Source: Leminorella richardii (lineage in GTDB: Bacteria > Pseudomonadota > Gammaproteobacteria > Enterobacterales > Enterobacteriaceae). From it: a DNA stretch of 64,000 bases. The position numbers and the translations under genes were made by a program. This document shows, one piece after another, positions 18,233 to 25,756 of this stretch (position 1 is the stretch's first letter; every line of letters begins with the position of its first letter). Under the pieces are notes generated by a model. The model searched no databases. It was given only the letters and a program-made list of their open reading frames with translations, and was not told the DNA's origin. The stretch covers positions 737,501 to 801,500 of the forward strand of contig NZ_LS483470.1 in NCBI RefSeq assembly GCF_900478135.1, given 5' to 3'.

Positions 18233-19036
18233 ATGAAACTGCGTTTGTTCACAGCGGTATGCGGAGTGGCGTTTTTGAACGCCCCTGCGCTGGCACATGA
18301 GCTTTGGATTAATGTCGCTAGCGTTCCAGCAGGGCAGCCGATCGTCGTTGACGTCGGCTACGGTGATCACTTCCCCGAGCCTGAAGCGATTGCCGCTGAC
18401 CGACTGGCGATCTTCTCTCCCGCCAGGCTGGTGGGCTCAGCAGGGGAGGTAGCCCTTGAACAGAAGGGGGAAAACTACCGTTACGAAAGCACAAAGCCTG
18501 CTGCTGAGGGCAGCTATTTGGGGATTGCTTCGTATAACCCTACCTACTGGTCGAAAAATAAAGACGGCTGGAAGCAGCAGTCCCGTAAAGAGATGACCGA
18601 CGCCTCCTACTGCCAGCTGGCATCGATGTACGGCAAAACGGTGATGAACGTCGGCAGCGGAAGTGACTTAACGCTAATTAGTCGCCCTCAGGGAATTCCG
18701 TTGGAGATCGTGCCCCTAGCCAATCCGGCGTTGCTAAAGAGCGGGCAGAGCTTCCCGGTTGAGCTGCGCTATCAGGGCAAGCCGCTGGTTAACCATAAGG
18801 TCAGTGCCAGCTACGCCGGTTATGAAGATCCGAAACACAGCCATAAGCACGGTGACCATCGCCATCTGGAAGCCGCATTTAGCGCAAAAACCGATAATAG
18901 CGGTCAGCTGAATGTACCGATTAACCGTGATGGATACTGGGTTATTTTTGCCGATAAAGTTACGCCGATTGCCGATAAAAGCCTGTGCGATGAAGAAAAG
19001 GTAAAAACCACGTTTACCTTTAATGTAGGGAAATAA
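18233..19036 (+). CDS. DUF4198-family periplasmic metal-binding protein, probably zinc-responsive
   Basis: A 267-residue protein with a signal peptide (cut after APALA near residue 21), so that the mature protein would begin HELW. An N-terminal His is common in this family and could ligate metal. A His-rich loop HSHKHGDHRH lies near residues 200-210. DUF4198 members are linked to nickel or cobalt uptake in other bacteria; here the upstream Zur-type palindrome points to zinc. Strong AAGGAG precedes the ATG. No transporter genes adjoin it, so it may act alone as a periplasmic metal buffer or donor. Family call is firm, role inferred. Confidence 0.75.
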   Translation: MKLRLFTAVCGVAFLNAPALAHELWINVASVPAGQPIVVDVGYGDHFPEPEAIAADRLAIFSPARLVGSAGEVALEQKGENYRYESTKPAAEGSYLGIASYNPTYWSKNKDGWKQQSRKEMTDASYCQLASMYGKTVMNVGSGSDLTLISRPQGIPLEIVPLANPALLKSGQSFPVELRYQGKPLVNHKVSASYAGYEDPKHSHKHGDHRHLEAAFSAKTDNSGQLNVPINRDGYWVIFADKVTPIADKSLCDEEKVKTTFTFNVGK

Positions 19037-19066
19037 GCGCTAAAGCGGTGATGCTTTATGCAGTAG

Positions 19067-19092
19067 GCGGCCGAATGCGGCCGCTCTTTCTT
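19067..19092 (+). terminator. Possible terminator between convergent genes
   Basis: GCGGCC and GGCCGC pair around GAATGC and are followed by TCTTTCTT. It lies 30 bases after the DUF4198 gene and just at the 3' end of the opposite-strand gene. Confidence 0.5.
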
Positions 19093-19486
19093 ACAGCGGG
19101 TCGATCTGGTGAGGGAAGGTTCCCTGCCGATAGGCTTCCCAAAGAAAGGCCATCGACCAGCTTTCCCTTTCCTCTTCTCCTAGTGCCATGCTTTTGGCGA
19201 CCAGTTCCATGTCGTCAGACACTCTTGCCGCGGCGTCAGCGTCTTGAACGGCGCGATAGGCGCCTTTGAACGCCAGTTCCCGAAGCCTGTCGATAAGTCT
19301 ATTTATCTCTTCGTGAAAGCGTTTCTGTTCCAGACGATGGTACTCTGCCATCCAGCGATCGTCGAAGTCGGCTTCGTCCCTTGCATCGAGCTCGCTGTAT
19401 AAATCAATGTGTTGTAGAAAATCGAAGAAGGTTGGGGAAGATATTTGTGATTCTACTTCTGTCAGGCGGAGTATTGCCGTATTCAT
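19091..19486 (-). CDS. Hypothetical protein, 131 residues
   Basis: I do not recognise this gene. The product is acidic and looks all-helical, rich in Glu, Asp and Arg, with no signal peptide, membrane span or cysteine pair. A central segment of charged heptad-like spacing (RLEQKRFHEEINRLIDRL) suggests a coiled coil or helical bundle. The codon use resembles neighbouring chromosomal genes, and GGGG lies 8-9 bases before the ATG, so it is probably real. It faces the DUF4198 gene tail to tail and lies upstream of a gap shared with the GntR regulator's terminator. Confidence 0.6.
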   Translation of the reverse strand: MNTAILRLTEVESQISSPTFFDFLQHIDLYSELDARDEADFDDRWMAEYHRLEQKRFHEEINRLIDRLRELAFKGAYRAVQDADAAARVSDDMELVAKSMALGEEERESWSMAFLWEAYRQGTFPHQIDPL

Positions 19487-19518
19487 ATGAAGGCCCCGCA
19501 GTTGGCTTATTTGAAATG

Positions 19519-19549
19519 AAAAAATAGCGGCAGTTGCCCGCCGCTATTT
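19519..19549 (-). terminator. Terminator of the GntR regulator gene
   Basis: Reading the minus strand, AAATAGCGGC pairs perfectly with GCCGCTATTT around an 8-base loop and runs into TTTTTT. It begins just after the stop of the regulator. Confidence 0.88.
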
Positions 19550-19552
19550 AGC

Positions 19553-20299
19553 TCAAGACTTTCCCTTCGGCAGCTCAAGCGGAATCGATTCAAATAGGAA
19601 TCGGTCAAAAGTCGGCTGTTCGTTGTACTCCAGCTGTTTAGTGACTCGAAGCTTGATGTTCTCCAGGTGCTGCCACATGCTTTGGCGCGCGGCGATAGGG
19701 TCTTTGCGCTGAAGGGCGGCAACAATCTCTTCGTGCTCAGCAAAACCCTTGCGGCTGTACTCTTCCTGATCGGACTCTTTTGTCAGCGTTTGCCAAAGGG
19801 GATCGCGATTGCGGACGTCCCAAATGTAGCGGACGATTTCCGCCAGCATGGCGTTTTGCGTCGAGGCGGCAATGGCGCAGTGGAACTGGGCATCCAGAGA
19901 CTGGTCTGGTGGAGAGTCCAGCAGCTTCTTTTCCTGCTCAAGAATTTCATACAGCTTGGCAAGATCGCTTTTCACTATCTGAGTGGCGGCGAAGGCGGTG
20001 ATGCTGGTTTCGATAAGCTGCCGAGCCTGCAGCAGCTCGAACGGACCGGCCTTGCCGTCGAGAAAGGAATTAATGACGGTTTCGTTTTTTAATACGTACA
20101 CGCCGGAGCTTTTTCGGATATCGATAAAGCCTTCGGCCTCCAATAAAATCATCGCTTCACGAATAACGGCGCGGCCAACGCCAAATGTTTCAGAAAGCGT
20201 TCTTTCAGTAGGTAATTTATCACCGACTTTATAAACGCCGTCTGATAGCTGTTGTTTTATTGCTGTTGCAATTTCTTTATATAAACGTTTATCAGTCAT
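19553..20299 (-). CDS. GntR/FadR-family transcriptional regulator, UxuR/ExuR-like
   Basis: A winged helix-turn-helix DNA-binding domain (about 1-75, with PTERTLSETFGVGRAVIREA) is joined to an FCD ligand domain. The GPFELLQARQLIE stretch and the MWQHLENIK stretch are shared with E. coli UxuR and ExuR, the hexuronate regulators. The ATG at 20299 has AAAGGA 9 bases upstream; an open extension to 20335 lacks a ribosome site. A sugar-acid operon lies at 27.6-34.3 kb with GntR-type palindromes upstream, so it is a likely target, but the island and ybiT separate them. Confidence 0.85.
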   Translation of the reverse strand: MTDKRLYKEIATAIKQQLSDGVYKVGDKLPTERTLSETFGVGRAVIREAMILLEAEGFIDIRKSSGVYVLKNETVINSFLDGKAGPFELLQARQLIETSITAFAATQIVKSDLAKLYEILEQEKKLLDSPPDQSLDAQFHCAIAASTQNAMLAEIVRYIWDVRNRDPLWQTLTKESDQEEYSRKGFAEHEEIVAALQRKDPIAARQSMWQHLENIKLRVTKQLEYNEQPTFDRFLFESIPLELPKGKS

Positions 20300-20657
20300 G
20301 TGTTTTAATCCTTTGATTTGCTCAATTATCAGCACATTCCGTTAGAACGTCAAGCAAAGCGGCACTCAGACGGCAGCTGGCGTAGCGTGGTGTCATGAGA
20401 GGGAGTTTCTGAGGGGAATCTACGGAAAGATAAGAGTAGTTTTTCATGAAGCAATGCTAAGCGTAATAGATAGGTGGATATATTCTATTTCTAATTTAAA
20501 GGTAATTAGTCACTGTTATTATATTTCTAGTTTTTATTATGTTGCGGCTTGCTTTATTAAATGCGTTTAAATGAGAGTGGTTATATTTTCAAATAGAGTA
20601 ATGGATTTGGTGCAAGTTTTACGAATGGCTCAGGTGCAGTCTGATGGAACGCATTAC
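20300..20657. other. AT-rich gap upstream of the GntR gene
   Basis: About 360 bases, increasingly AT-rich from 20450. It should hold the GntR promoter reading leftwards. I see no open frame with coding character, no convincing operator palindrome and no repeat. Confidence 0.5.
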
Positions 20658-20679
20658 GCTCCGGCCTCAGGGCCGGAGC
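20658..20679 (-). terminator. GC-rich hairpin after the symE-like gene
   Basis: GCTCCGGCC and GGCCGGAGC pair perfectly (9 bp) around TCAG, ten bases after the stop of the symE-like gene. No T-run follows on the minus strand, so it may be a 3' stability structure or weak terminator. Confidence 0.6.
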
Positions 20680-20688
20680 TCTGATTCG

Positions 20689-21018
20689 CTATGCTCTACC
20701 GCCGTTTGCTACCGCGTCAATCAGCGCCTGCACCTGCCTCTGCTTGCTGGCGGAGAAGTTACACACCCGGCGAAGCGACGTCATCAGCTCCGGCTCTGGC
20801 CGCTTGGCCGTTAGTACGATACAGCCTTTCATCACCCGCACGTTCACCTTGGTACCGGTGTCAAAACCGGCGACGGTCAGCCACTGGCCTTTTAATTGAA
20901 GGGCGGGGATCGGCTCATAGGTTGGGTAACGATTCACATAACCTACGGTATATCGATGAAAATTTTCCGGGGAGACTTCTGATTCGGGGATTTCTACAAT
21001 ACAATCATTTTTAGCCAT
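20689..21018 (-). CDS. symE: SymE-like protein (type I toxin family)
   Basis: A 109-residue homologue of E. coli SymE, an SOS-linked protein of the AbrB-like fold that damages nucleic acid and lowers translation, and is held down by the antisense RNA SymR. Shared stretches include YPTYEPIPALQLKGQWL, GFDTGTKVNVRVMKGCIVLTA and a C-terminal Ser-Ala-Lys-Gln-Arg helix. AGGAG lies 8 bases before the ATG. No LexA box is evident upstream, unlike E. coli symE. A 13-bp hairpin occupies the 5' leader. SymE relatives are also found beside Rhs genes, and an ankyrin-like remnant follows. Confidence 0.85.
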   Translation of the reverse strand: MAKNDCIVEIPESEVSPENFHRYTVGYVNRYPTYEPIPALQLKGQWLTVAGFDTGTKVNVRVMKGCIVLTAKRPEPELMTSLRRVCNFSASKQRQVQALIDAVANGGRA

Positions 21019-21049
21019 GGTGACTACTCCTGTTAGTTGTTGTGGTTAG

Positions 21050-21081
21050 CGCTGTGGGCGTGTTGCACCACGTCCACAGCG
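21050..21081 (-). promoter_or_regulatory. 13-bp hairpin in the 5' leader of the symE-like gene
   Basis: CGCTGTGGGCGTG and CACGTCCACAGCG pair at 12 of 13 positions (the odd pair is G-T) around TTGCAC. It lies 32 bases upstream of the ATG on the symE strand. Possible roles are the end of a SymR-like antisense RNA transcribed from the other strand, or a leader structure masking translation. The structure is visible; the role is inference. Confidence 0.6.
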
Positions 21082-21220
21082 TGAATAATAACCCTATAAA
21101 AATATCCAGTTGGAAGGGAAAAGTCCAAATGAAAATGGATGAAAGTTTGGGTGGGGGAGTGTGAGGTTGGTTCCAGAATTGTGCTGAGTTAATAAGCGAT
21201 TTTTTTAAGATAAAATAAGG

Positions 21221-21530
21221 CTGAAAAGTGACTCACCAAGAGATGAATCATGTGAATTCGAATGCTGCCAACGTATTAAAACTCTACCAAAAGAGGATCT
21301 TCCGGAGTTTAGCAAGATTAATTTCACTTTGGTAACCCTAATAGGGAGCTTTGAGAACAGACGTGATATACGTTGCATGTGTCAAATGGGGTCTGGCTAA
21401 GGTTAATGTTAATGTGTTAATCAGCGGTGGAGCTGATATAGATACGCTGGGAGAGCTTGGCAGTATTTCTTTGCATGAGGCGATTTCTCATATAATACAG
21501 AGCAAGTTTATATTTCCGTTTTTTGATTGA
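21221..21530 (+). pseudogene. Ankyrin-like gene remnant, frameshifted
   Basis: Two short overlapping open stretches in different frames look like protein but lack a common start. The first, from about 21221 to 21402, contains RIKTLPKEDLPEFSKINF. The second, from 21345 to 21530 (GTG at 21363 possible), reads NVLISGGADIDTLGELG followed by SISLHEAI, which matches the ankyrin pattern LL..GADI....TPLHEA. Ankyrin proteins often serve as immunity partners of Rhs or T6SS toxins. I read this as decayed DNA from such a gene. It sits in a 704-base gap between symE and the SEFIR gene. Confidence 0.4.
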
Positions 21531-21621
21531 ACAATTCAAAAAGAACTGCGAATGAGAATGTTGGCTATTAGTATAGCTAGATGCTACCAATGCTTTGGAT
21601 ATTTCGACTGTAAATTTTTTA

Positions 21622-21650
21622 TTGACTAACTATCTAAAATTAGATAGTTA
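21622..21650 (+). promoter_or_regulatory. -35-like hexamer abutting a 10-bp palindrome before the SEFIR gene
   Basis: TTGACT (21622-21627) runs straight into an inverted repeat with perfect 10-base arms, TAACTATCTA and TAGATAGTTA, around AAAT. The arrangement, about 73 bases before the SEFIR start, suggests a repressor or activator site. No good -10 is seen at the right spacing (TAGTTA is poor), so the promoter itself is uncertain. Confidence 0.5.
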
Positions 21651-21722
21651 AGTGGGTCTGTGTTCACTACTCATAAGCGAATGAATACTGCACCATCCAC
21701 TATATTGAGGATTTGTATATAA

Positions 21723-23159
21723 ATGGAAAAACCGAAATTATTTATTTCTTATAGTTGGTCTAATCCAGCCCATGAACAATGGGTGATTGATTTGGCTAAT
21801 GAACTAACAGAGTCTGGTGTTTATGTCTTTCTTGATAAGTGGGATCTTAAAGAAGGTCATGACTCGGTTGCCTTTATGGAAAAGATGGTTACAGATCCCC
21901 AGATTGCTAAAGTAGCTATCATATGTGACGAAATTTATGCATCAAAGGCAGATGGACGAGAGGGGGGAGTTGGTACTGAAACACAAATTATCTCACGTGA
22001 AGTTTATGAAAATCAGGAACAAGAAAAATTTGTGGCGATTATCTCTGGACGAGATTCACAAGGGAAAGCATACTTACCGACTTATTATAAATCACGAATA
22101 TATATTGATTTAAGTGAGCCTGATACTTATGCTGAAAATTTTGAGAAACTATTGCGTTGGATATATGATAAACCTTTATATATTAGGCCTGAGATAGGAA
22201 AGCGGCCTTCTTTTTTAGATGAGCCAGATGGTATATCTCTGGGAACAACTTCATTATACAAGAGGGCCATGTCGGCTATCAAAGATAATAAACCATTTAC
22301 TTCTGGTGCTCTAGATGAATATCTTTCTACCTTTATTAGTAGCTTTGAAAAATTTAGAATTACCGAAAAAGAAGGTGATTTTGATGATCAACTAATTGAT
22401 AATATAGAGAAATTTATTCCGTATAGAAACGAAGTAATTTCTATATCTATCGCTCTCGCACAATATGCACCAACAGTAGAAAATGTCCTCAAAATACATC
22501 GCTTCTTTGAAGTCTTGATTCCATTTATGAATAGACCCGAGAATGTTACTAGTTGGAGTGAATGGGATTTTGATAATTTTAAATTTATTATTCATGAGCT
22601 TTTCTTGTATGTAGTTGCTGTTTTTATAAAATATGAGAGATTTTCAGAAATTAACGTACTCTTGACACAGCAATACTATGTAGGCGGGATCTCTGACTAT
22701 GGAAAAGATACAATGGTAGGATATGAGGTTTTCCGAGATTATTTACGTTCCTTAGAACATAGGAACAAACGGTTGGATCTAAGACGTTTATCTGTTCATG
22801 CGGATCTACTAGAACAAAGAAGTAAAAGCTCTGGCATAGAATTTCGTTATTTAATGCAGGCTGATTTTATACTTTTTATGCGAGCTGAAATACAGAAAAT
22901 TGATATGTATACACATTGGTTTCCAGACACCCTGCTGTACATAGGTCGTTTTCACAGTGCATTTGAAATTTTTGCAAGATCTTCATCAAAATCATATTTT
23001 GAAAAAGTGAAGTGTATTCTAGGAATCGATAAACCATCAGACCTTAATGAGTTGATGAATGTTTATAAAATAGATCGTCAAAGACTACCAAGGTGGGGAT
23101 TTCAGTCATTTAGCCCTACTATATTACTTGGCTTTGAGCAACTAGCTACAAGGGCATGA
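21723..23159 (+). CDS. SEFIR-domain protein, probable anti-phage defence effector
   Basis: A 478-residue cytoplasmic protein. Residues 1 to about 150 form a SEFIR domain, the TIR relative of IL-17 receptors: KLFISYSW at the N-terminus, VYVFLDKWDLKEGHD, a C-D-E segment after strand three, and GVGTETQIIS. Single-gene bacterial SEFIR proteins are reported to abort phage infection by NAD depletion. The C-terminal 320 residues are helical, match no domain I recognise and may sense infection. The gene is far more AT-rich than the accA or ybiT flanks, which indicates transfer. GAGG lies 12 bases before the ATG. Confidence 0.85.
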   Translation: MEKPKLFISYSWSNPAHEQWVIDLANELTESGVYVFLDKWDLKEGHDSVAFMEKMVTDPQIAKVAIICDEIYASKADGREGGVGTETQIISREVYENQEQEKFVAIISGRDSQGKAYLPTYYKSRIYIDLSEPDTYAENFEKLLRWIYDKPLYIRPEIGKRPSFLDEPDGISLGTTSLYKRAMSAIKDNKPFTSGALDEYLSTFISSFEKFRITEKEGDFDDQLIDNIEKFIPYRNEVISISIALAQYAPTVENVLKIHRFFEVLIPFMNRPENVTSWSEWDFDNFKFIIHELFLYVVAVFIKYERFSEINVLLTQQYYVGGISDYGKDTMVGYEVFRDYLRSLEHRNKRLDLRRLSVHADLLEQRSKSSGIEFRYLMQADFILFMRAEIQKIDMYTHWFPDTLLYIGRFHSAFEIFARSSSKSYFEKVKCILGIDKPSDLNELMNVYKIDRQRLPRWGFQSFSPTILLGFEQLATRA

Positions 23160-23788
23160 TACTGTTGGACTATTTTTTATCGCGCTCCATATTATCGTAG
23201 AGCGCGGTGTAATATCTGCTTTTAAGTCTTTAAATATCTTCTCATAAAATATCAAAAAACCGTGATCTAGTGAGTTATTGGAAAATATATGACTTATTTT
23301 TTATTGACGATTTTTTATCAAACCCTTGGGTAGTAGAAAGTGACTTCTCATATAAGTCACAAGTAACCGCACATAGATATGTATGATACTTAAGTATATT
23401 AGAGGTGATATTAGTGTCTAAAATCTCTATTTTGTGTGCACTAGTTCTATAAATGGGATGAAAGTTACCTCCAGTGATAACACTGAACTTGTAATGTTCT
23501 AGGTTTCAGCTTTACATCTCAATCAATATATTTTATTGGCCTGATATATAGTATCTTTCTTTCATTAAATCGTTCAAAGATTTAACTTCTGCGATAAGGA
23601 TTTTTTTGCAATATTTTTTCGGCTTTCCTATTGTAGGCACTCTTAATGATATACCATAAACCAGCTAAACATGTGTCTAAAAATGCAATTTTTATAACTG
23701 TTTGTCAAAATATCGTATCCATTATGTCTCCTTAAGTAAAAGTAATAAAAATAGCGACCAACTGTATTTTTGGTCGCCACTAATTAAT
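23160..23788. other. AT-rich gap with small palindromes and a coding-like fragment
   Basis: About 630 bases. CGCGCTC and GAGCGCG form a hairpin at 23183-23211, after the SEFIR stop but without a T-run. ATACTTAAGTAT near 23388 is a perfect 12-base palindrome. On the minus strand, roughly 23540-23675, a start-less open stretch includes RVPTIGKPKKYCKKILIAEV, which may be a decayed gene. I cannot name it. Confidence 0.35.
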
Positions 23789-24058
23789 TTAGCCTCGTGC
23801 TTCTCGACTGTCTTCATCTTCAGGAACACGATAGCGCCAATATCTTTCAGGCTTAACCCAAACAACATTTTTACCACTATCTATCCTAAACTTAGTAATA
23901 ATTTTGGTAGATAGCACTTGGTTACCATCTGCATTTTCCTTTAAATGCAACTCGTTTCCTGATCTAACGAGATAATCAACGACATCTTGCTGATATAAGC
24001 ATCCGGTTATTTGTAGAGCACTTGTCATCCATGATGAGACATCGTTAATCGATAACAT
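23789..24058 (-). CDS. DUF6953-like small protein
   Basis: An 89-residue product from the ATG at 24058 (the frame is open further to 24154, but that part overlaps the preceding gene). The segment GCLYQQDVVDYLVRSG, the ENADGNQVLS segment and the terminal WVKPERYWRYRVPEDEDSRE resemble the DUF6953 family as I recall it, of unknown function. It looks like a small wHTH-type or nucleic-acid-associated fold rich in Trp and Tyr, but that is a guess. It starts 14 bases after the YodC-like stop, so the two form one transcription unit. Confidence 0.6.
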   Translation of the reverse strand: MLSINDVSSWMTSALQITGCLYQQDVVDYLVRSGNELHLKENADGNQVLSTKIITKFRIDSGKNVVWVKPERYWRYRVPEDEDSREARG

Positions 24059-24072
24059 CTGTTTGTTTGGGG

Positions 24073-24291
24073 TTATAGCTTTGGGGTATAAGATTCTAAT
24101 GATTCCTCTGGGAATATGCCCATATCTAGTTTTTTTCCAGCAAACCATTGGCATCTGTATGTACCAATAAAATCTTCGGTAACATGGTGCTCCATAACTT
24201 TTTCAATGGTCATGGCTGGACCGCCTGATTTTATGATTACTTGGTCACCAACGTTATAGATAGCTTTTCTTCCTCGAGGTGTTTTTGACAT
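24073..24291 (-). CDS. YodC-like (DUF2158) small protein
   Basis: A 72-residue protein with the DUF2158 pattern: an SH3-like start VGDQVIIKSGGPAMTIEKV, then CQWFAGKKL and FPEESLE near the C-terminus. E. coli YodC belongs here; the function is unknown, and small beta-barrel proteins of this kind are frequent cargo of islands and prophages. AAGGA is 8 bases before the ATG. Upstream gene of the pair with the DUF6953-like protein. Confidence 0.8.
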   Translation of the reverse strand: MSKTPRGRKAIYNVGDQVIIKSGGPAMTIEKVMEHHVTEDFIGTYRCQWFAGKKLDMGIFPEESLESYTPKL

Positions 24292-24361
24292 TGTACAATT
24301 CCTTATAGTAAACGGCGAAATGCCTTTAAGAGAGCTTGGGATAATAATTCTATATTCAAGC

Positions 24362-24610
24362 CTAATTTATTTGATATTCATCATAATTAGAGCGAATTCT
24401 TATGGCCAAGCCAGATTGTGAGGTAATCGAATTGTCTTCATTCTGCCTTTTTTGACTAAGTACACTAGTTAATACAGTATAGCTCGCATCTAGTTGAGCG
24501 ATTTTATTGATGATGTTTGTGGGGATAATGGTACATGCAAGCTCACCATTCTTATCAATTGTTAAACAAGATATGGTGAGGTGAATGCTGGATCTAGAAA
24601 GAAAAGGAGG
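24362..24610 (-). pseudogene. Possible N-terminally truncated gene fragment
   Basis: On the minus strand a frame of 82 codons runs between a stop at 24611-24613 and the TAG at 24362. It has no usable ATG, GTG or TTG, yet its translation looks protein-like: ISCLTIDKNGELACTIIPTN, then INKIAQLDASYTVL. I do not recognise it. It may be the C-terminal remnant of a larger island gene. It occupies most of the 354-base gap between the YodC-like gene and the next gene. Confidence 0.35.
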
Positions 24611-24645
24611 CTAACAGTGGTACATCTTAATCAACGGGAAATTGG

Positions 24646-25179
24646 TTACTTGTTCTCACGTGCTTGCATATTAGCTTGATGGCTCTCGTTTAATTCTTCC
24701 GCAGCTACAAGATCGCGTATTTCATATAGCTTGCTACTGACACTATGGATTCGGGATATGAAGCTATCCAGAAATTCATTGGTTACCTCAAAATACTTCC
24801 CTTTTTCATCGACCCTGCGATGCAGAATTTGTCCCCGTGTTTCGCTAGTTATGGGATATGTATGTACGAAGTCTGAACGCTCAGTATTTAGTATCTCAAA
24901 AAGATTCGCAGCATCCATACCCGTTTTATAAATAGTACGGTTGGATGATTTTACCTTTCTTATGCTGGCACGAAAGGTATCTAGGATTTCACCTCCCATT
25001 TTTCCTTGAAGTGTAGTCTGGTCGATTGTTTTATCCAAGAGCGAAGAGATTTCGGTCATGAAACTTGCTATTGACCCGAACCCATAAACAGCGATTCCGA
25101 GTCTGTAGAGGTAAAGGTCATCATCGGGTAAAGCTAGACGAGTTTGTTGTTTAATCCGAGTTATTTCTTTTGGGTTCAT
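24646..25179 (-). CDS. Hypothetical protein with a possible HEPN-type motif
   Basis: A 177-residue, mainly helical protein with no signal peptide. The segment NTERSDFVHTYPIT contains R-x4-H (RSDFVH), the arrangement of catalytic residues in many HEPN ribonucleases, and resembles the R-N-D-x-V/A-H stretch of uncharacterised relatives. HEPN proteins act as toxins and in phage defence, which would suit the island. I used the Met at 25179, with CAGG 8 bases upstream; another Met lies at 25194 without a ribosome site. The HEPN reading is inference and no antitoxin is identified. Confidence 0.55.
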   Translation of the reverse strand: MNPKEITRIKQQTRLALPDDDLYLYRLGIAVYGFGSIASFMTEISSLLDKTIDQTTLQGKMGGEILDTFRASIRKVKSSNRTIYKTGMDAANLFEILNTERSDFVHTYPITSETRGQILHRRVDEKGKYFEVTNEFLDSFISRIHSVSSKLYEIRDLVAAEELNESHQANMQARENK

Positions 25180-25195
25180 TTTGAATACCTGCATT

Positions 25196-25756
25196 TTAGT
25201 AAAAGTATTTTGTTGAGGTTTTGTTTAGTATAAGCAGAGGCAGGAAATTACCAGTGCGACTTATTTCCCACTTTGAATATACCGTAATGATGATACTGCC
25301 TTCATCAGCAGTTATTCCTGAGTCCTCCACTTCCCCCCAATCAATCCCCCCAATCAATCCCCTCAACACTCTCTCTAACTCCCCCGACTGAGAAAACTCC
25401 ACACACCTATAAATCACCATATTCGTCGTTCTCAAGTCCCCACCGCTCTGGCGCAGGGGCTTATAAAACTCCCCAGTCTTAGCCTCAATAAACGCATTCA
25501 GGGCGTTATTTTTCTCGGCGTTGAAACCCAGCCCCATATCAATGTCGATAAAGCCCATGGTGCCGTCCGTTAGCGGCAGCTTTTTGAAGTCCACGCCCAT
25601 CTTTTCATAGTTGTTGGTTATACAACGGGCGAGGGAATAGATTTTGTATTCTTTGAGCAAAGTCTCGGGCGTTTGTTTCCAAGGATCGTCGTTGGCGGAG
25701 GCGCTGTTCGCCAACGTTAGCAGCAGACCCAGTAACAAAAAAGCTCTCTTTCCCAT
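25196..25756 (-). CDS. Tai4-like T6SS amidase immunity protein
   Basis: A 186-residue secreted protein. Its signal peptide (MGKRAFLLLGLLLTLANSASA) is followed by a domain with Y.IYSLARCI, a central YKPLRQSGGDLRTTNMVIYRC and a C-terminal part, the Cys-to-Cys layout of periplasmic Tai4 immunity proteins that block type VI amidase effectors. No Tae effector or T6SS gene is in the window, so it would be an orphan. I chose the ATG at 25756 for its GAGGAG at 7 bases; two further in-frame ATGs upstream arise from a 15-base tandem repeat. It reads out of the ybiT terminator region. Confidence 0.55.
   Translation of the reverse strand: MGKRAFLLLGLLLTLANSASANDDPWKQTPETLLKEYKIYSLARCITNNYEKMGVDFKKLPLTDGTMGFIDIDMGLGFNAEKNNALNAFIEAKTGEFYKPLRQSGGDLRTTNMVIYRCVEFSQSGELERVLRGLIGGIDWGEVEDSGITADEGSIIITVYSKWEISRTGNFLPLLILNKTSTKYFY

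Noticed and set aside
21050..21081. LexA box upstream of the symE-like gene
   Set aside because: CTGT and ACAG occur but are separated by far more than eight bases; the symmetry belongs to a longer hairpin.
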